Shown here: in pieces, positions 16,250-24,303 of the stretch
Layout of the letters: every line of letters starts with the position of its first letter
Position numbering within the stretch: position 1 is the first letter of the stretch
Source: Actinoplanes sp. TBRC 11911
GTDB taxonomy: Bacteria > Actinomycetota > Actinomycetes > Mycobacteriales > Micromonosporaceae
NCBI RefSeq assembly: GCF_012933445.1
Contig: NZ_JABBNC010000019.1
Span: 99,838 to 163,837, forward strand
DNA: 64,000 bases
Direction: 5' to 3'
Made by a program: the position numbers and the translations under genes
Notes under the pieces: generated by a model
Told to the model about the DNA's origin: nothing
The model's database searches: none
What the model saw: only the letters and a program-made list of their open reading frames with translations

Positions 16250-16556
16250 GCGCTGGCGGGACACCGACCACCTCGATCGGGCCGTGGAGAGCGCAGGCGG
16301 TGCGGACGCGTTCGACGCCGGTGTCGGGGAGATGCTAGACCACGCGCGCGGCTGGCGGCTCGCCGAGCTCCGCCGTCGACGGGAGATGACGCAGGAGCAG
16401 GTCGCGAGGCGAATGGGGATCTCGGTCGCCCGGGTCTCGCAGATCGAGGCGGGTGATGTGTCGACCCAGGACGTACTCGCACGATATGTCGCCGCTCTCG
16501 GCGGCACGCTCAAGCTGATCGCCGATTTCGGGGACGAGCAGCTCAAGGTGGCGTGA
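16236..16556 (+). CDS. XRE-family antitoxin (HigA-like)
   Basis: 106 residues. Residues about 38-95 form a Cro/C1 helix-turn-helix: LAELRRRREMTQEQVARRMG, then SVARVSQIEAGDVST and YVAALGGTLKLIADFGD. The N-terminal about 35 residues (VESAGGADAFDAGVGEMLDH) probably contact the toxin. ATG 16236 lies inside the toxin gene, giving a 14-bp overlap and coupled translation. Expected to neutralise the toxin and repress the operon at the upstream palindrome. Confidence 0.88.
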   Translation: MSGTKRWRDTDHLDRAVESAGGADAFDAGVGEMLDHARGWRLAELRRRREMTQEQVARRMGISVARVSQIEAGDVSTQDVLARYVAALGGTLKLIADFGDEQLKVA

Positions 16557-16652
16557 GGACATGGCTGCGGCCGGGCTGAACAATGGGTTCATGACCGACT
16601 GCAGCGAGCGGCGCTCAGCCCCACCTCCCGACGGCCGTTCGGAGGCCCAGTC

Positions 16653-17234
16653 ATGACGGACGGGCCTTTCTCGTCGCCCGGGGTTCGGGTCAGCGATCCG
16701 CAGGTCATGCGTGCGCTGGCCCACCCCGCTCGAATCGAGATCATGGACTATCTCCACAACAACGATGCGGGCGTGACCGCGACCGAGTGCGCCGGCCGGG
16801 TCGGGCTCTCGCCCAGTGCGACCAGCTACCACCTGCGGGAACTCGCCAAGTACGGGCTCGTCGAGCAGGCGGCCAGCCGCGGCGACGGGCGCGAGCGAGT
16901 CTGGCGCGCCGCCGCCCGCAACATGCGGTTCCGGGCCGAACCGGATCAGCCCGGTGCGAAGGAGGCCGAGCGGACACTCGCGGACGCGTACCTCACCAAT
17001 GATTTTCAGAAGATGCATGACTGGGCGGCCCGCGAAGGCGACGAACCCGAGGCGTGGCGCGAGGCGAGCCTGCTGTCGCGCATGCACCTGTTGCTGACCG
17101 CGGAGGAGCTCGCCGAGGTGAACAAGCAGGTCATGGCCGTTCTGGAACCGTATCGCGCACGTGAACGCGAGGCCGGCGCGCCGGAGGGGGCCCGCCGGGT
17201 GCTGATGCACTACCTGGTCTTCCCGGACGCATAG
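16653..17234 (+). CDS. ArsR-type winged-helix transcriptional regulator
   Basis: 193 residues from ATG 16653 (GGAGG seven bases upstream). The N-terminal about 90 residues are an ArsR helix-turn-helix: QVMRALAHPARIEIMDYL, GLSPSATSYHLRELAKYGLV and the wing GRERVWRAA. The C-terminal half (about 100-190) is helical with LTAEELAEVNKQV. It lies 41 bp before an MFS exporter gene on the same strand, a common regulator-exporter layout, and probably controls it through the inverted repeat at 17252-17289 (inference). No metal-binding Cys pair is present, so the signal is likely not a metal. Confidence 0.88.
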   Translation: MTDGPFSSPGVRVSDPQVMRALAHPARIEIMDYLHNNDAGVTATECAGRVGLSPSATSYHLRELAKYGLVEQAASRGDGRERVWRAAARNMRFRAEPDQPGAKEAERTLADAYLTNDFQKMHDWAAREGDEPEAWREASLLSRMHLLLTAEELAEVNKQVMAVLEPYRAREREAGAPEGARRVLMHYLVFPDA

Positions 17235-17251
17235 AGGGGCTTGCATCCGAA

Positions 17252-17289
17252 GATGTGAAGGAATAACTTCGAAGTGTGTCCTTCACATC
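17252..17289 (+). promoter_or_regulatory. Inverted repeat spanning the MFS ribosome site and start codon
   Basis: GATGTGAAGGA (17252-17262) and TCCTTCACATC (17279-17289) are perfect 11-bp arms. Between them sits CTTCGAAG (17267-17274), itself a palindrome. The left arm carries the only ribosome-site-like sequence (GAAGGA), and the GTG start at 17276 lies just before the right arm. It may be an operator for the ArsR protein, a hairpin that hides the ribosome site, or both. Confidence 0.6.
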
Positions 17290-18505
17290 TGGCACGACGC
17301 GCTGGGCCGACGTCTCCCTCATCGCGGGGGCGCGCGGCATCTCGGTCCTAGGTGACTTCCTCGCGGCGACGACCCTGGCGCTCGTGCTCCAGCAGCGGGG
17401 GCATGGCGGCCTGGCGGTCTCCGGGTTGCTGATCGCGGCGAGCCTGCCGCTGGCCCTGCTGGCCCCGATCGGCGGCCGGCTGGCCGACCGGGTTGACAGC
17501 CGCACGATCCTGGTTCTCACCGGCCTGGCGCAGGCCGCGATCTGCGCGTGGCTCGCGTTCACCGGCAACCCGGTGCTGATCATCGCGCTGGTCGCGGCGC
17601 TGGCGAGCGGGCTGGCGCTCACCCAGCCGACGACGTCCGCGCTGCTGCCGAGCATGGCCAGCCAGGACGATCTGCCCAAGGCGAGTGGCCTGGTGCAGAC
17701 CGCCGGGATGATCGGCATGCTGGTCGCGCCCGCGCTCGCCGGCCTTCTGGTGGGGCAGACCGGGGCGCGGCTGCCGCTGCTGGTGGACGCCGCGAGCTAT
17801 CTGGCGCTGGTCGTCGCGGGCCTGTGCGTGAAGACCCGTCGTCGCGGCGCCACCGCCCAAGCGGGCGCGACGCCGATCGCGTGGCGTCTGCGCGACGGCC
17901 GCACGCTGTTCGCCGCGGTCGTGGCGATCACCGCGGTCGTCGCCGGCGTCGGCGCGATCAACGTGGTCGACGTGTTCTTCATCCGGGACACGCTGCACGC
18001 CTCCACCACGCTGTACGGGCTGGTCTCGGCCGCGTGGATGGCCGGCATGGTGCTCGGCAGCATCGGCTTCGGACGTCTGCGGCGCGAGCGGATCACCGTG
18101 CCGGGCCTGCTGGCGCTCGCCGCCGGGGCGTGCACGGCGGTGTTGCTCGCGGCGGCCGTGCCCGGGGCCGGGTGGATGCTTCCGCTCTGGGTCGCCGGGG
18201 GCATCTGCAACGGCGGCGTCAGCGTATTCATCACGGTGATCATCGCGAGTCGCGCTCCCGCCGTCGCGCACGGACGCGCGTTCGCCGTCTTCGGTGCCGC
18301 GGTGCAGGGTGGCAGCCTGTTCGGGCTTCTGCTCGCCGGCCCGCTCGTCGAGGTGGTCGACCCGCGCATCCTCATCGCTGCCCTGGGCGCCGCCGGGCTG
18401 ATCGCCGCGGCCGCCTGCATCCCCCTCGTGCGTCTGCGAAATGAAACACTCTCGCGTCCGCCGGTCGACGAGAGGACCTTGGTGGGGGATAGCGTCGGAG
18501 CATGA
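17276..18505 (+). CDS. MFS-type exporter
   Basis: 409 residues with about 12 hydrophobic segments. The N-half has the MFS loop motif GGRLADRVDSRTIL (about 62-75) and ARGISVLGDFLAATTLALVL in helix 1, resembling DHA3-type drug exporters. The GTG at 17276 is the only plausible start, although the nearest Shine-Dalgarno-like GGA is 13 bases away and lies in one arm of an inverted repeat. The stop overlaps the start of mqnA (ATGA), so mqnA may be translationally coupled to this unrelated gene. The upstream ArsR gene is the likely regulator. Confidence 0.88.
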   Translation: MSFTSGTTRWADVSLIAGARGISVLGDFLAATTLALVLQQRGHGGLAVSGLLIAASLPLALLAPIGGRLADRVDSRTILVLTGLAQAAICAWLAFTGNPVLIIALVAALASGLALTQPTTSALLPSMASQDDLPKASGLVQTAGMIGMLVAPALAGLLVGQTGARLPLLVDAASYLALVVAGLCVKTRRRGATAQAGATPIAWRLRDGRTLFAAVVAITAVVAGVGAINVVDVFFIRDTLHASTTLYGLVSAAWMAGMVLGSIGFGRLRRERITVPGLLALAAGACTAVLLAAAVPGAGWMLPLWVAGGICNGGVSVFITVIIASRAPAVAHGRAFAVFGAAVQGGSLFGLLLAGPLVEVVDPRILIAALGAAGLIAAAACIPLVRLRNETLSRPPVDERTLVGDSVGA

Positions 18506-19350
18506 GCGACAACATCCGGCCCCGTGTAGGGCACATCCAGTTCCTCAACTGTTTGCCGATCTACTGGGGCCTGATGCGCTCCGGCGCTCTGCTCGACGTC
18601 GATCTGTACAAGGACACGCCGGACAAACTCAACAACGATCTGGTCGCCGGCAAGCTTGATATCGGCCCGATCAGCCTCGTCGAATACCTACGCCACGCGG
18701 ACGAGCTACTTCTGCTGCCGAACCTCGCGGTCGGCAGCGACGGCCCGGTCCTCTCGGTCAACTTAATCTCGACTCGTCCGCTCAACGAGCTTGACGGCCG
18801 CCCGGTGGCACTCGGTTCAACTTCGCGCACCGGCGTCCTTCTGGCCCAGATGTTGCTTGCCGAAAAATACGGTGCCGAACCCTCCTACTTCCGGTGCCCG
18901 CCCGAGCTCAACCAGATGCTGCTGGAGGCCGACGCCGGCGTGCTGATCGGCGACCCGGCGCTGCGGGCCATGCACGACGAGCCGACCAGCGGCCTGCAGG
19001 TCATCGACCTCGGGGAGGCGTGGAAGGAGTGGACCGGTCTACCGATGGTGTTCGCGGTGTGGGCGGTCCGGAAGGACTTCGCGGCGAACCACCCGGGAGC
19101 GGTCAAGGACGTGCACGACGCGTTCCAGCGCTCCCGCGATCTCTGCCTGACCGAGCTCGACGAGGCGGCGGCCGCGGCGGCGCGCTGGGAGAGCTTCGAC
19201 GCACCGACCCTGGCCAACTACTTCCGGGTCCTCGACTTCTCGCTGGGCGACCGCCAGATCGAGGGGTTGCGCGAGTTCGCCCGCCGGGCAGCGGCCCGCG
19301 GCGAGGTGCCCGCGCTCCCGGCGGACGGTCCGCTGTTCGCCGAGGTCTAA
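18502..19350 (+). CDS. mqnA: Chorismate dehydratase MqnA
   Basis: 282 residues with a periplasmic-binding-protein-like fold. The family signatures are RVGHIQFLNCLPIYWGL at the N-terminus, DIGPISLVEYLRH, GSTSRTG (about 109-115) and ADAGVLIGDPAL. MqnA removes water from chorismate to form 3-[(1-carboxyvinyl)oxy]benzoate, the first committed step of the futalosine menaquinone route and the substrate of MqnE (7800-8969). Its ATG overlaps the MFS stop codon by four bases. A bidirectional terminator follows at 19370-19400. Confidence 0.95.
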   Translation: MSDNIRPRVGHIQFLNCLPIYWGLMRSGALLDVDLYKDTPDKLNNDLVAGKLDIGPISLVEYLRHADELLLLPNLAVGSDGPVLSVNLISTRPLNELDGRPVALGSTSRTGVLLAQMLLAEKYGAEPSYFRCPPELNQMLLEADAGVLIGDPALRAMHDEPTSGLQVIDLGEAWKEWTGLPMVFAVWAVRKDFAANHPGAVKDVHDAFQRSRDLCLTELDEAAAAAARWESFDAPTLANYFRVLDFSLGDRQIEGLREFARRAAARGEVPALPADGPLFAEV

Positions 19351-19369
19351 ACCCTTCCTCCCGTACGCG

Positions 19370-19400
19370 ACGGGGCAGCGGCCGCCTTCCGCTACCCCGT
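19370..19400. terminator. Bidirectional terminator between mqnA and the aldo/keto reductase
   Basis: ACGGGGCAGCGG pairs with CCGCTACCCCGT through 11 base pairs with one internal mismatch, around a 7-base loop. It sits midway in the 64-bp gap between two convergent genes. Confidence 0.7.
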
Positions 19401-19414
19401 TGCGGGCCCCGCGG

Positions 19415-20371
19415 TCAGCCGTTGAGCGCCGCGTCCAGGGCGGCCGAGTCGTCGGCGGTGAACTCCCAGGCGGCGGCGGCCGCGTTGACCTGGACCTGGG
19501 CCTTCGTGGTGGCGCCCGCGATCACGCTGCTCACCGCGGGGCGGGACGCCAGGCCGGCGATCGCCACGTCGAGCAGGCTGTGGCCGCGCTGCTCGCCGAA
19601 CGCCGTGAGCCGGTCGATCGTGTCCCAGTCGGCGTTGTCCAGCCAATGCGTGTACTGCGGGCGGGACATCCGGTCCTGCGCGGCCGGGCGCTCGCCGCGC
19701 TGATACTTGCCGCTGAGCAGGCCGGACGTGAGCGGGCGGAACGGCAGCTGACCCAGGCCGAAGCGCTCGCACGCCGGCAGCACTTCCTCCTCCGCGCCGC
19801 GGAAGAGCAGGCTGTAGTGGTTCTGCGCGCTCACGAACGGCGTCATGTTCGCCGTCCGGGCGGTCCAGTCGGCGTCCGCGATCTGCCAGCCGGAGAAGTT
19901 CGAGTTGCCCAGGTATCGCACCTTGCCGGCGCGCACCAGGTCGTCGAGCACGGCCAGGGTCTCCTCGATCGGAGTCGCCGGGTCGGGCCGGTGGAACTGG
20001 TAAAGGTCGATGTAGTCGGTCTGCAGGCGGCGTAACGACGACTCCACGGCGCGCGTGATGTACCGGCGGGAGCCGCGCGCGTCGAAGTCGTTGCCGTTCA
20101 GCCGGCCCGCCGGCCAGCCGACCTTCGTCGCGACGATCACATCCTCGCGGCGGCCCTTCAGCGCGTTGCCCAGCAGTTCCTCGGACCGGCCGTGCGGCTC
20201 GCCGTACGTGTCGGCGGTGTCGAACAACGTGATCCCGGTGTCGATGGCCGCGTCCACGACCTCATTCACTCCGCCCTGGTCAAGCTTGCGGCCGAAGTCG
20301 TTGGTGCCGATGCCGACGACGGACACCACTAAGCCGCTTCTGCCCAGACGGCGGTAACGCATGTCGCTCAT
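19415..20371 (-). CDS. Aldo/keto reductase
   Basis: 318 residues, a TIM-barrel NADPH-dependent oxidoreductase. The catalytic tetrad is visible: Asp51 and Tyr56 in DTADTYG, Lys83 in ATKVG and His127 in YQFHRP. GRSEELLGNAL and the C-terminal SSVIAGATTKAQVQVN coenzyme-binding region are the usual family marks of the potassium-channel beta/YhdN-like branch. Substrate unknown. It ends 22 bp upstream on the map from the SWIM gene and is transcribed in the same direction, possibly downstream of nothing else: the SWIM/SNF2 genes end at 20393, so readthrough from them cannot be excluded. Confidence 0.92.
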   Translation of the reverse strand: MSDMRYRRLGRSGLVVSVVGIGTNDFGRKLDQGGVNEVVDAAIDTGITLFDTADTYGEPHGRSEELLGNALKGRREDVIVATKVGWPAGRLNGNDFDARGSRRYITRAVESSLRRLQTDYIDLYQFHRPDPATPIEETLAVLDDLVRAGKVRYLGNSNFSGWQIADADWTARTANMTPFVSAQNHYSLLFRGAEEEVLPACERFGLGQLPFRPLTSGLLSGKYQRGERPAAQDRMSRPQYTHWLDNADWDTIDRLTAFGEQRGHSLLDVAIAGLASRPAVSSVIAGATTKAQVQVNAAAAAWEFTADDSAALDAALNG

Positions 20372-20392
20372 GTTTTCGAACCTTACGCGCGC

Positions 20393-21220
20393 CTACTCCT
20401 CGTGATCGGCCAGGTCCCGGTAGGCGGATCGGAGCAGATCGGTCAACGGGATGTGCCGCACCTTGACCGGCGGCGCGTCGAGTGCCCGCAGCAGCAACTC
20501 GGGTGGCGTCGTCACCCGGGACGGGCGCTCGCGCAGGCGGCTCAGGCTGATGCCGGGGGAGTAATAGTCGGCGAGCCGGGACTCCAGCGGGCTCTCGTCA
20601 ACGGCGAGCGGGTCGACCTCGGGGAGCGGCTCGGGGGTGCCGCGCAGCGCGTCCAGCAGCGCCTCCCGGGCCCGGCCGCGCCAGGCCAGCACCAGGAACG
20701 GGTCGTCGTCGAAGGCCTCGGCCAGCACATAGAGCACCGCGGAGCCGTGCTTGCACGGGACACCCCAGTCCGGGCACGTACAGCGAATGTCCAGGCTGCC
20801 GGGGAAGAGCGGCAGCCCCTGCTCGTCGAACAGCTCGACGATCTCCTGCGGCATCTCGCCGGCCAGCAGCGCCGCCCGGTACAGCGCCCGCGCGCCCAGG
20901 GCCTCCGTCAGCGACGTCCACTGTGCCTCGTCGAACGCGTCGATCACGATCGTCACGGCGTACGGCTCGGGTCGGGAACCTTGCACCTGGGCCGTGACCC
21001 GGCCCGGCGAGAGGGAGAAGCCGAGGACCTGGCCTTTGCGGGCGTAGGCGCGGCCGCGCGTCAGGCGGCCGGGGTCGCAGACCTGCTCGAGCACGTCGAC
21101 GAAGCGGCGCGACCACCACTGCGCACCGATGTTGCCGCGTTTGGCCCGGACCGCGATGCCGCCGTCGACCTCGATCGCCTTGGTCGTCTCGAAGAACGTG
21201 CCACTCCTGTCGAAAGGCAT
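20393..21220 (-). CDS. SWIM zinc-finger protein
   Basis: 275 residues. The SWIM motif C-x-C-x6-C-x-H is complete: Cys147, Cys149, Cys156 and His158 in CTCPDWGVPCKHG. The N-terminal part (WWSRRFVDVLEQVCDPGRL, RGRAYARKGQV) is typical of the bacterial SWIM proteins encoded beside SNF2 helicases. The start ATG at 21220 lies one base after the stop of the SNF2 gene, so the two are one unit and probably one complex. SWIM domains bind nucleic acid or protein partners. The biological role of the pair is not established. Confidence 0.9.
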   Translation of the reverse strand: MPFDRSGTFFETTKAIEVDGGIAVRAKRGNIGAQWWSRRFVDVLEQVCDPGRLTRGRAYARKGQVLGFSLSPGRVTAQVQGSRPEPYAVTIVIDAFDEAQWTSLTEALGARALYRAALLAGEMPQEIVELFDEQGLPLFPGSLDIRCTCPDWGVPCKHGSAVLYVLAEAFDDDPFLVLAWRGRAREALLDALRGTPEPLPEVDPLAVDESPLESRLADYYSPGISLSRLRERPSRVTTPPELLLRALDAPPVKVRHIPLTDLLRSAYRDLADHEE

Positions 21221-21221
21221 C

Positions 21222-24206
21222 TCAACGCACCGCCGAGGGGTCGAGGGAGAACAGCTCGCGCAGCTGATCGGTGTTCAGGTCGGTGATCCAGTCCTCGCCG
21301 GTGCCGACGACCGACGCGGCGAGGGCCTTCTTCCGCTCGATCATCGCGTCGATCTTCTCCTCCAGCGTGCCGGTGCAGATGAATTTCCGGACCTGCACGT
21401 CGCGGGACTGCCCGATGCGATAGGCACGGTCGGTGGCCTGGTCTTCGACGGCCGGGTTCCACCACCGGTCGAAGTGGACGACGTGGTTCGCGGCGGTCAG
21501 GTTGAGACCGGTGCCCGCGGCCTTCAGCGAGAGCAGGAACAGCATCGGCTCGTCGTCGTTCTGGAACCGCTCGACCATCTCGTCGCGCCTCGCCTTGGAC
21601 AGTCCACCGTGGAGCCACAGGACCGGCCGGTCGACGCGCGCTTCGAGGTAGGGCTGCAGCAGCGAGCCCCATTCGGCGTACTGGGTGAAGATCAAGGCTT
21701 TGTCGCCGTCCTCGATGATCTCCTCGGCCAGTTCCTCGAGGCGGGCCAGCTTGCCGGACCGGGCGGGCAGGCGCGAACCGTCCTTGAGCAGGTGCGCGGG
21801 GTGATTGCAGACCTGCTTGAGCTTGGTCATCGCGGCGAGCACGTTGCCGCGGCGCTGGATGCCCTCGCTGCCCTCGATCTCGGACATCATGTCCTCGACC
21901 ACCGCCTGGTAGAGCGTGCCCTGCTCGGGCGTGAGCGTGCACCAGACCTTCATCTCGTTCTTCTCCGGCAGGTCCGAGATGATCGTCTTGTCGGTCTTGA
22001 GGCGGCGCAGCACGAACGGGCCGGTCGCGCGTTTCAGGGCGGCCGCCGCGTCCTCGTCCTGGCGGACCTCGATCGGCTCCTGGAACCGGCGGCGGAACCG
22101 TTTCGCCGGCCCGAGCAGGCCCGGGTTGCAGAAGTCCATGATGGACCAGAGCTCGGCCAGGTGGTTCTCCACGGGCGTACCGGTCAGGGCCAGCCGGGTG
22201 CGCGCCGGCAGGGTGCGCACCGCCTGCGACTGCCGGGTGCCGCTGTTCTTGATGGCCTGCGCCTCGTCGCAGACGACCCGGCCCCAGGCGATGTCACGCA
22301 GCGTTTCCAGGTCGCGGGTGGCGGTGCCGTACGTGGTCACGACCAGATCGGCCTCGGCGACCGCCGTCCGGAACTCGTCGTCGCGCTTGCGGGTGCCGCC
22401 GTGGTGGACATAGACCCGCAGGCTCGGCGCGAACCGGCCGGCCTCCTTGAACCAGTTGCTGACCAGCGACATCGGGCAGACCAGCAGCGTCGGCGCGACC
22501 GGCTCGGCACCGGCTCGCTCGGCCAGCAGCAACGACAGGGTCTGCGCCGTCTTACCCAGGCCCATGTCGTCGGCGAGGATGCCGCCCAGCCCGAGCCGCG
22601 CGAGGAAGTGCAGCCAGGACAAGCCGCGTTCCTGGTACGGCCGGAGCAGCCCGTGGAAGGTCGCGGGTGTCGGCACCGGCGCGAGCCGTTCGGCGGCCTG
22701 ACCGGAGAGCAGATCGCCGAGCATGCCGTCGGCGTCCACCTCGACGATCGGCAGATCCTCCTCGCCGCCGTCCACGACCTGCTGTAACACGTCGCCCGCG
22801 GTCAACTCGCCCGTTCGGCGCCGGTCGACCGCCTTGAGGGCCGCGCGGAGCTGCCGGTCGTCCAGCTCGACCCACTGGCCGCGTACCCGTACCAGCGGCA
22901 CCTTGAGCCGGGCCAGCTCGGCCAGTTCCTCGGGCGTCACCACGCCGTCACCGATCACCAGGTCGAGACGGAAGTCGACAAGTTGCTCCAAGCCGAAGCC
23001 GGAGCTGCCGACCGCCCGGGACGCCCCTTTACGCGATCTGCTGGTGAGCTTCAGGCCGACGCTCTTGCGGCCGGCCCAGGCGGGCAGCTGCACCCCGAAA
23101 CCGGCCGCCTGCAGCAGCGGGGCCGCCTGCCGCAGGAACTCGTGCGCCTCCCCGGTGTCGAGATCCATCGCCGCGGGTTGCTGGTCGCGCAGGGCCACGT
23201 GCAGCAGCGGGAACAGCCGGACCGCGCGGCCCAGCCCGGCCAGCAGCGTCTCGTCCGGTCGCGCCGGCAACCCGGGGAACCGGCCGCCCGCCCAGACGTC
23301 GCCGGCCGGCAGGTACAGCGACGGGTCCTCGGCCGATTGCAGGGCGAACTCGAGCCCCCAGGCGTCCGCGTCCGGTGGCGGCTCGGTCAGGCGGAAACTG
23401 ACCCGGTTGGGCCCGTTCGCCTCGTACGCCGCGCGCATCCAGTCGCCGAGCGCCTGACCCAGCTCACGCACCTCGTCCGGCCGCGCGCCGGGCAGTGCCG
23501 GGTCATCCGCGGTGAGCGCCGTGATCCACCTGTCCGGCAGCGGCGCCTTCGGTCCGGCGCGGTGCCCGAGCAGGATGCGTTCCGGCATCACCGTGCGGGC
23601 GGCCGCGTCGACCAGGGCGTCGAGGGCGTCGTGCAGCGTGCGCGAGACATCTCCGCCGATGGCCCGCACGACCGGGGGCATGGCGGCGGCGAAGTCGCGG
23701 TAGGTCGCGGCGTCCGCACCGGTCAGCACCGGGCGCCAGCGAGCGGCCGGGACGCCGTCCTCGCTGACCAGCTGCGGCAGCATCCGGCCGCGTTTGGCCA
23801 GGTCGCACGCGTGCCCGGCGAGGACCGCGAGGTAGCGCACCGAGGCGGCGGCGATCCAGCCGTCCGGCTCGGCCAGCGCGCCCAGCGTCGCGAGCGCCTC
23901 GCCGGCGGGCACGAGCAGGGCCGGAACGGTCCAGGTGGTGAGCTTGACCGAGCGGCGCGACGTTTCGATCCCCGTATCGGGGGACGGCAGCGGGCCACGC
24001 GCGGTGCCGGGCAGGTGGAGATCGAGCGTCGCCGGGGTGGCCTCGATGCCGGGCAGCGCCGCGAGCAGTTCCGCGGTCGTTCCCGCGAACGGATGGGCCC
24101 GTGACCTGGTGGTGAGTGGCAAGGACGGCTGCTCGGCCCAGAGCGCGAGCGACCCCGGCCGGTCCGCGCCCGGCAACCAGCCACCGTGTACGACGAGCAC
24201 ACTCAC
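21222..24206 (-). CDS. SNF2-family DEAD/DEAH helicase (HepA/HelZ-like)
   Basis: 994 residues. The N-terminal about 450 residues are a family-specific region (bacterial SNF2 N-terminal domain) including GFGVQLPAW. The C-terminal half is a SNF2 motor: Walker A DMGLGKTAQT, VCDEAQAIKN as motif II, LALTGTPVENHL, then FTQYAEWG, HGGLSKARRDEMV and the RAYRIGQ motif VI. SNF2 proteins translocate on double-stranded DNA and remodel bound complexes. The start is GTG 24206, or the GTG at 24200 which has better spacing to GGGGG. It is coupled to the SWIM gene and diverges from mqnC across about 97 bp. Confidence 0.92.
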   Translation of the reverse strand: MSVLVVHGGWLPGADRPGSLALWAEQPSLPLTTRSRAHPFAGTTAELLAALPGIEATPATLDLHLPGTARGPLPSPDTGIETSRRSVKLTTWTVPALLVPAGEALATLGALAEPDGWIAAASVRYLAVLAGHACDLAKRGRMLPQLVSEDGVPAARWRPVLTGADAATYRDFAAAMPPVVRAIGGDVSRTLHDALDALVDAAARTVMPERILLGHRAGPKAPLPDRWITALTADDPALPGARPDEVRELGQALGDWMRAAYEANGPNRVSFRLTEPPPDADAWGLEFALQSAEDPSLYLPAGDVWAGGRFPGLPARPDETLLAGLGRAVRLFPLLHVALRDQQPAAMDLDTGEAHEFLRQAAPLLQAAGFGVQLPAWAGRKSVGLKLTSRSRKGASRAVGSSGFGLEQLVDFRLDLVIGDGVVTPEELAELARLKVPLVRVRGQWVELDDRQLRAALKAVDRRRTGELTAGDVLQQVVDGGEEDLPIVEVDADGMLGDLLSGQAAERLAPVPTPATFHGLLRPYQERGLSWLHFLARLGLGGILADDMGLGKTAQTLSLLLAERAGAEPVAPTLLVCPMSLVSNWFKEAGRFAPSLRVYVHHGGTRKRDDEFRTAVAEADLVVTTYGTATRDLETLRDIAWGRVVCDEAQAIKNSGTRQSQAVRTLPARTRLALTGTPVENHLAELWSIMDFCNPGLLGPAKRFRRRFQEPIEVRQDEDAAAALKRATGPFVLRRLKTDKTIISDLPEKNEMKVWCTLTPEQGTLYQAVVEDMMSEIEGSEGIQRRGNVLAAMTKLKQVCNHPAHLLKDGSRLPARSGKLARLEELAEEIIEDGDKALIFTQYAEWGSLLQPYLEARVDRPVLWLHGGLSKARRDEMVERFQNDDEPMLFLLSLKAAGTGLNLTAANHVVHFDRWWNPAVEDQATDRAYRIGQSRDVQVRKFICTGTLEEKIDAMIERKKALAASVVGTGEDWITDLNTDQLRELFSLDPSAVR

Positions 24207-24303
24207 CCCCAGTTAAGACGCATCGAGAGTAGCCATGTTCAGGAAGATCGCCGGTGACCCTCACCGCTGACGGTGGATGTCGCCGGGACGTAGGCTGATC
24301 GGC

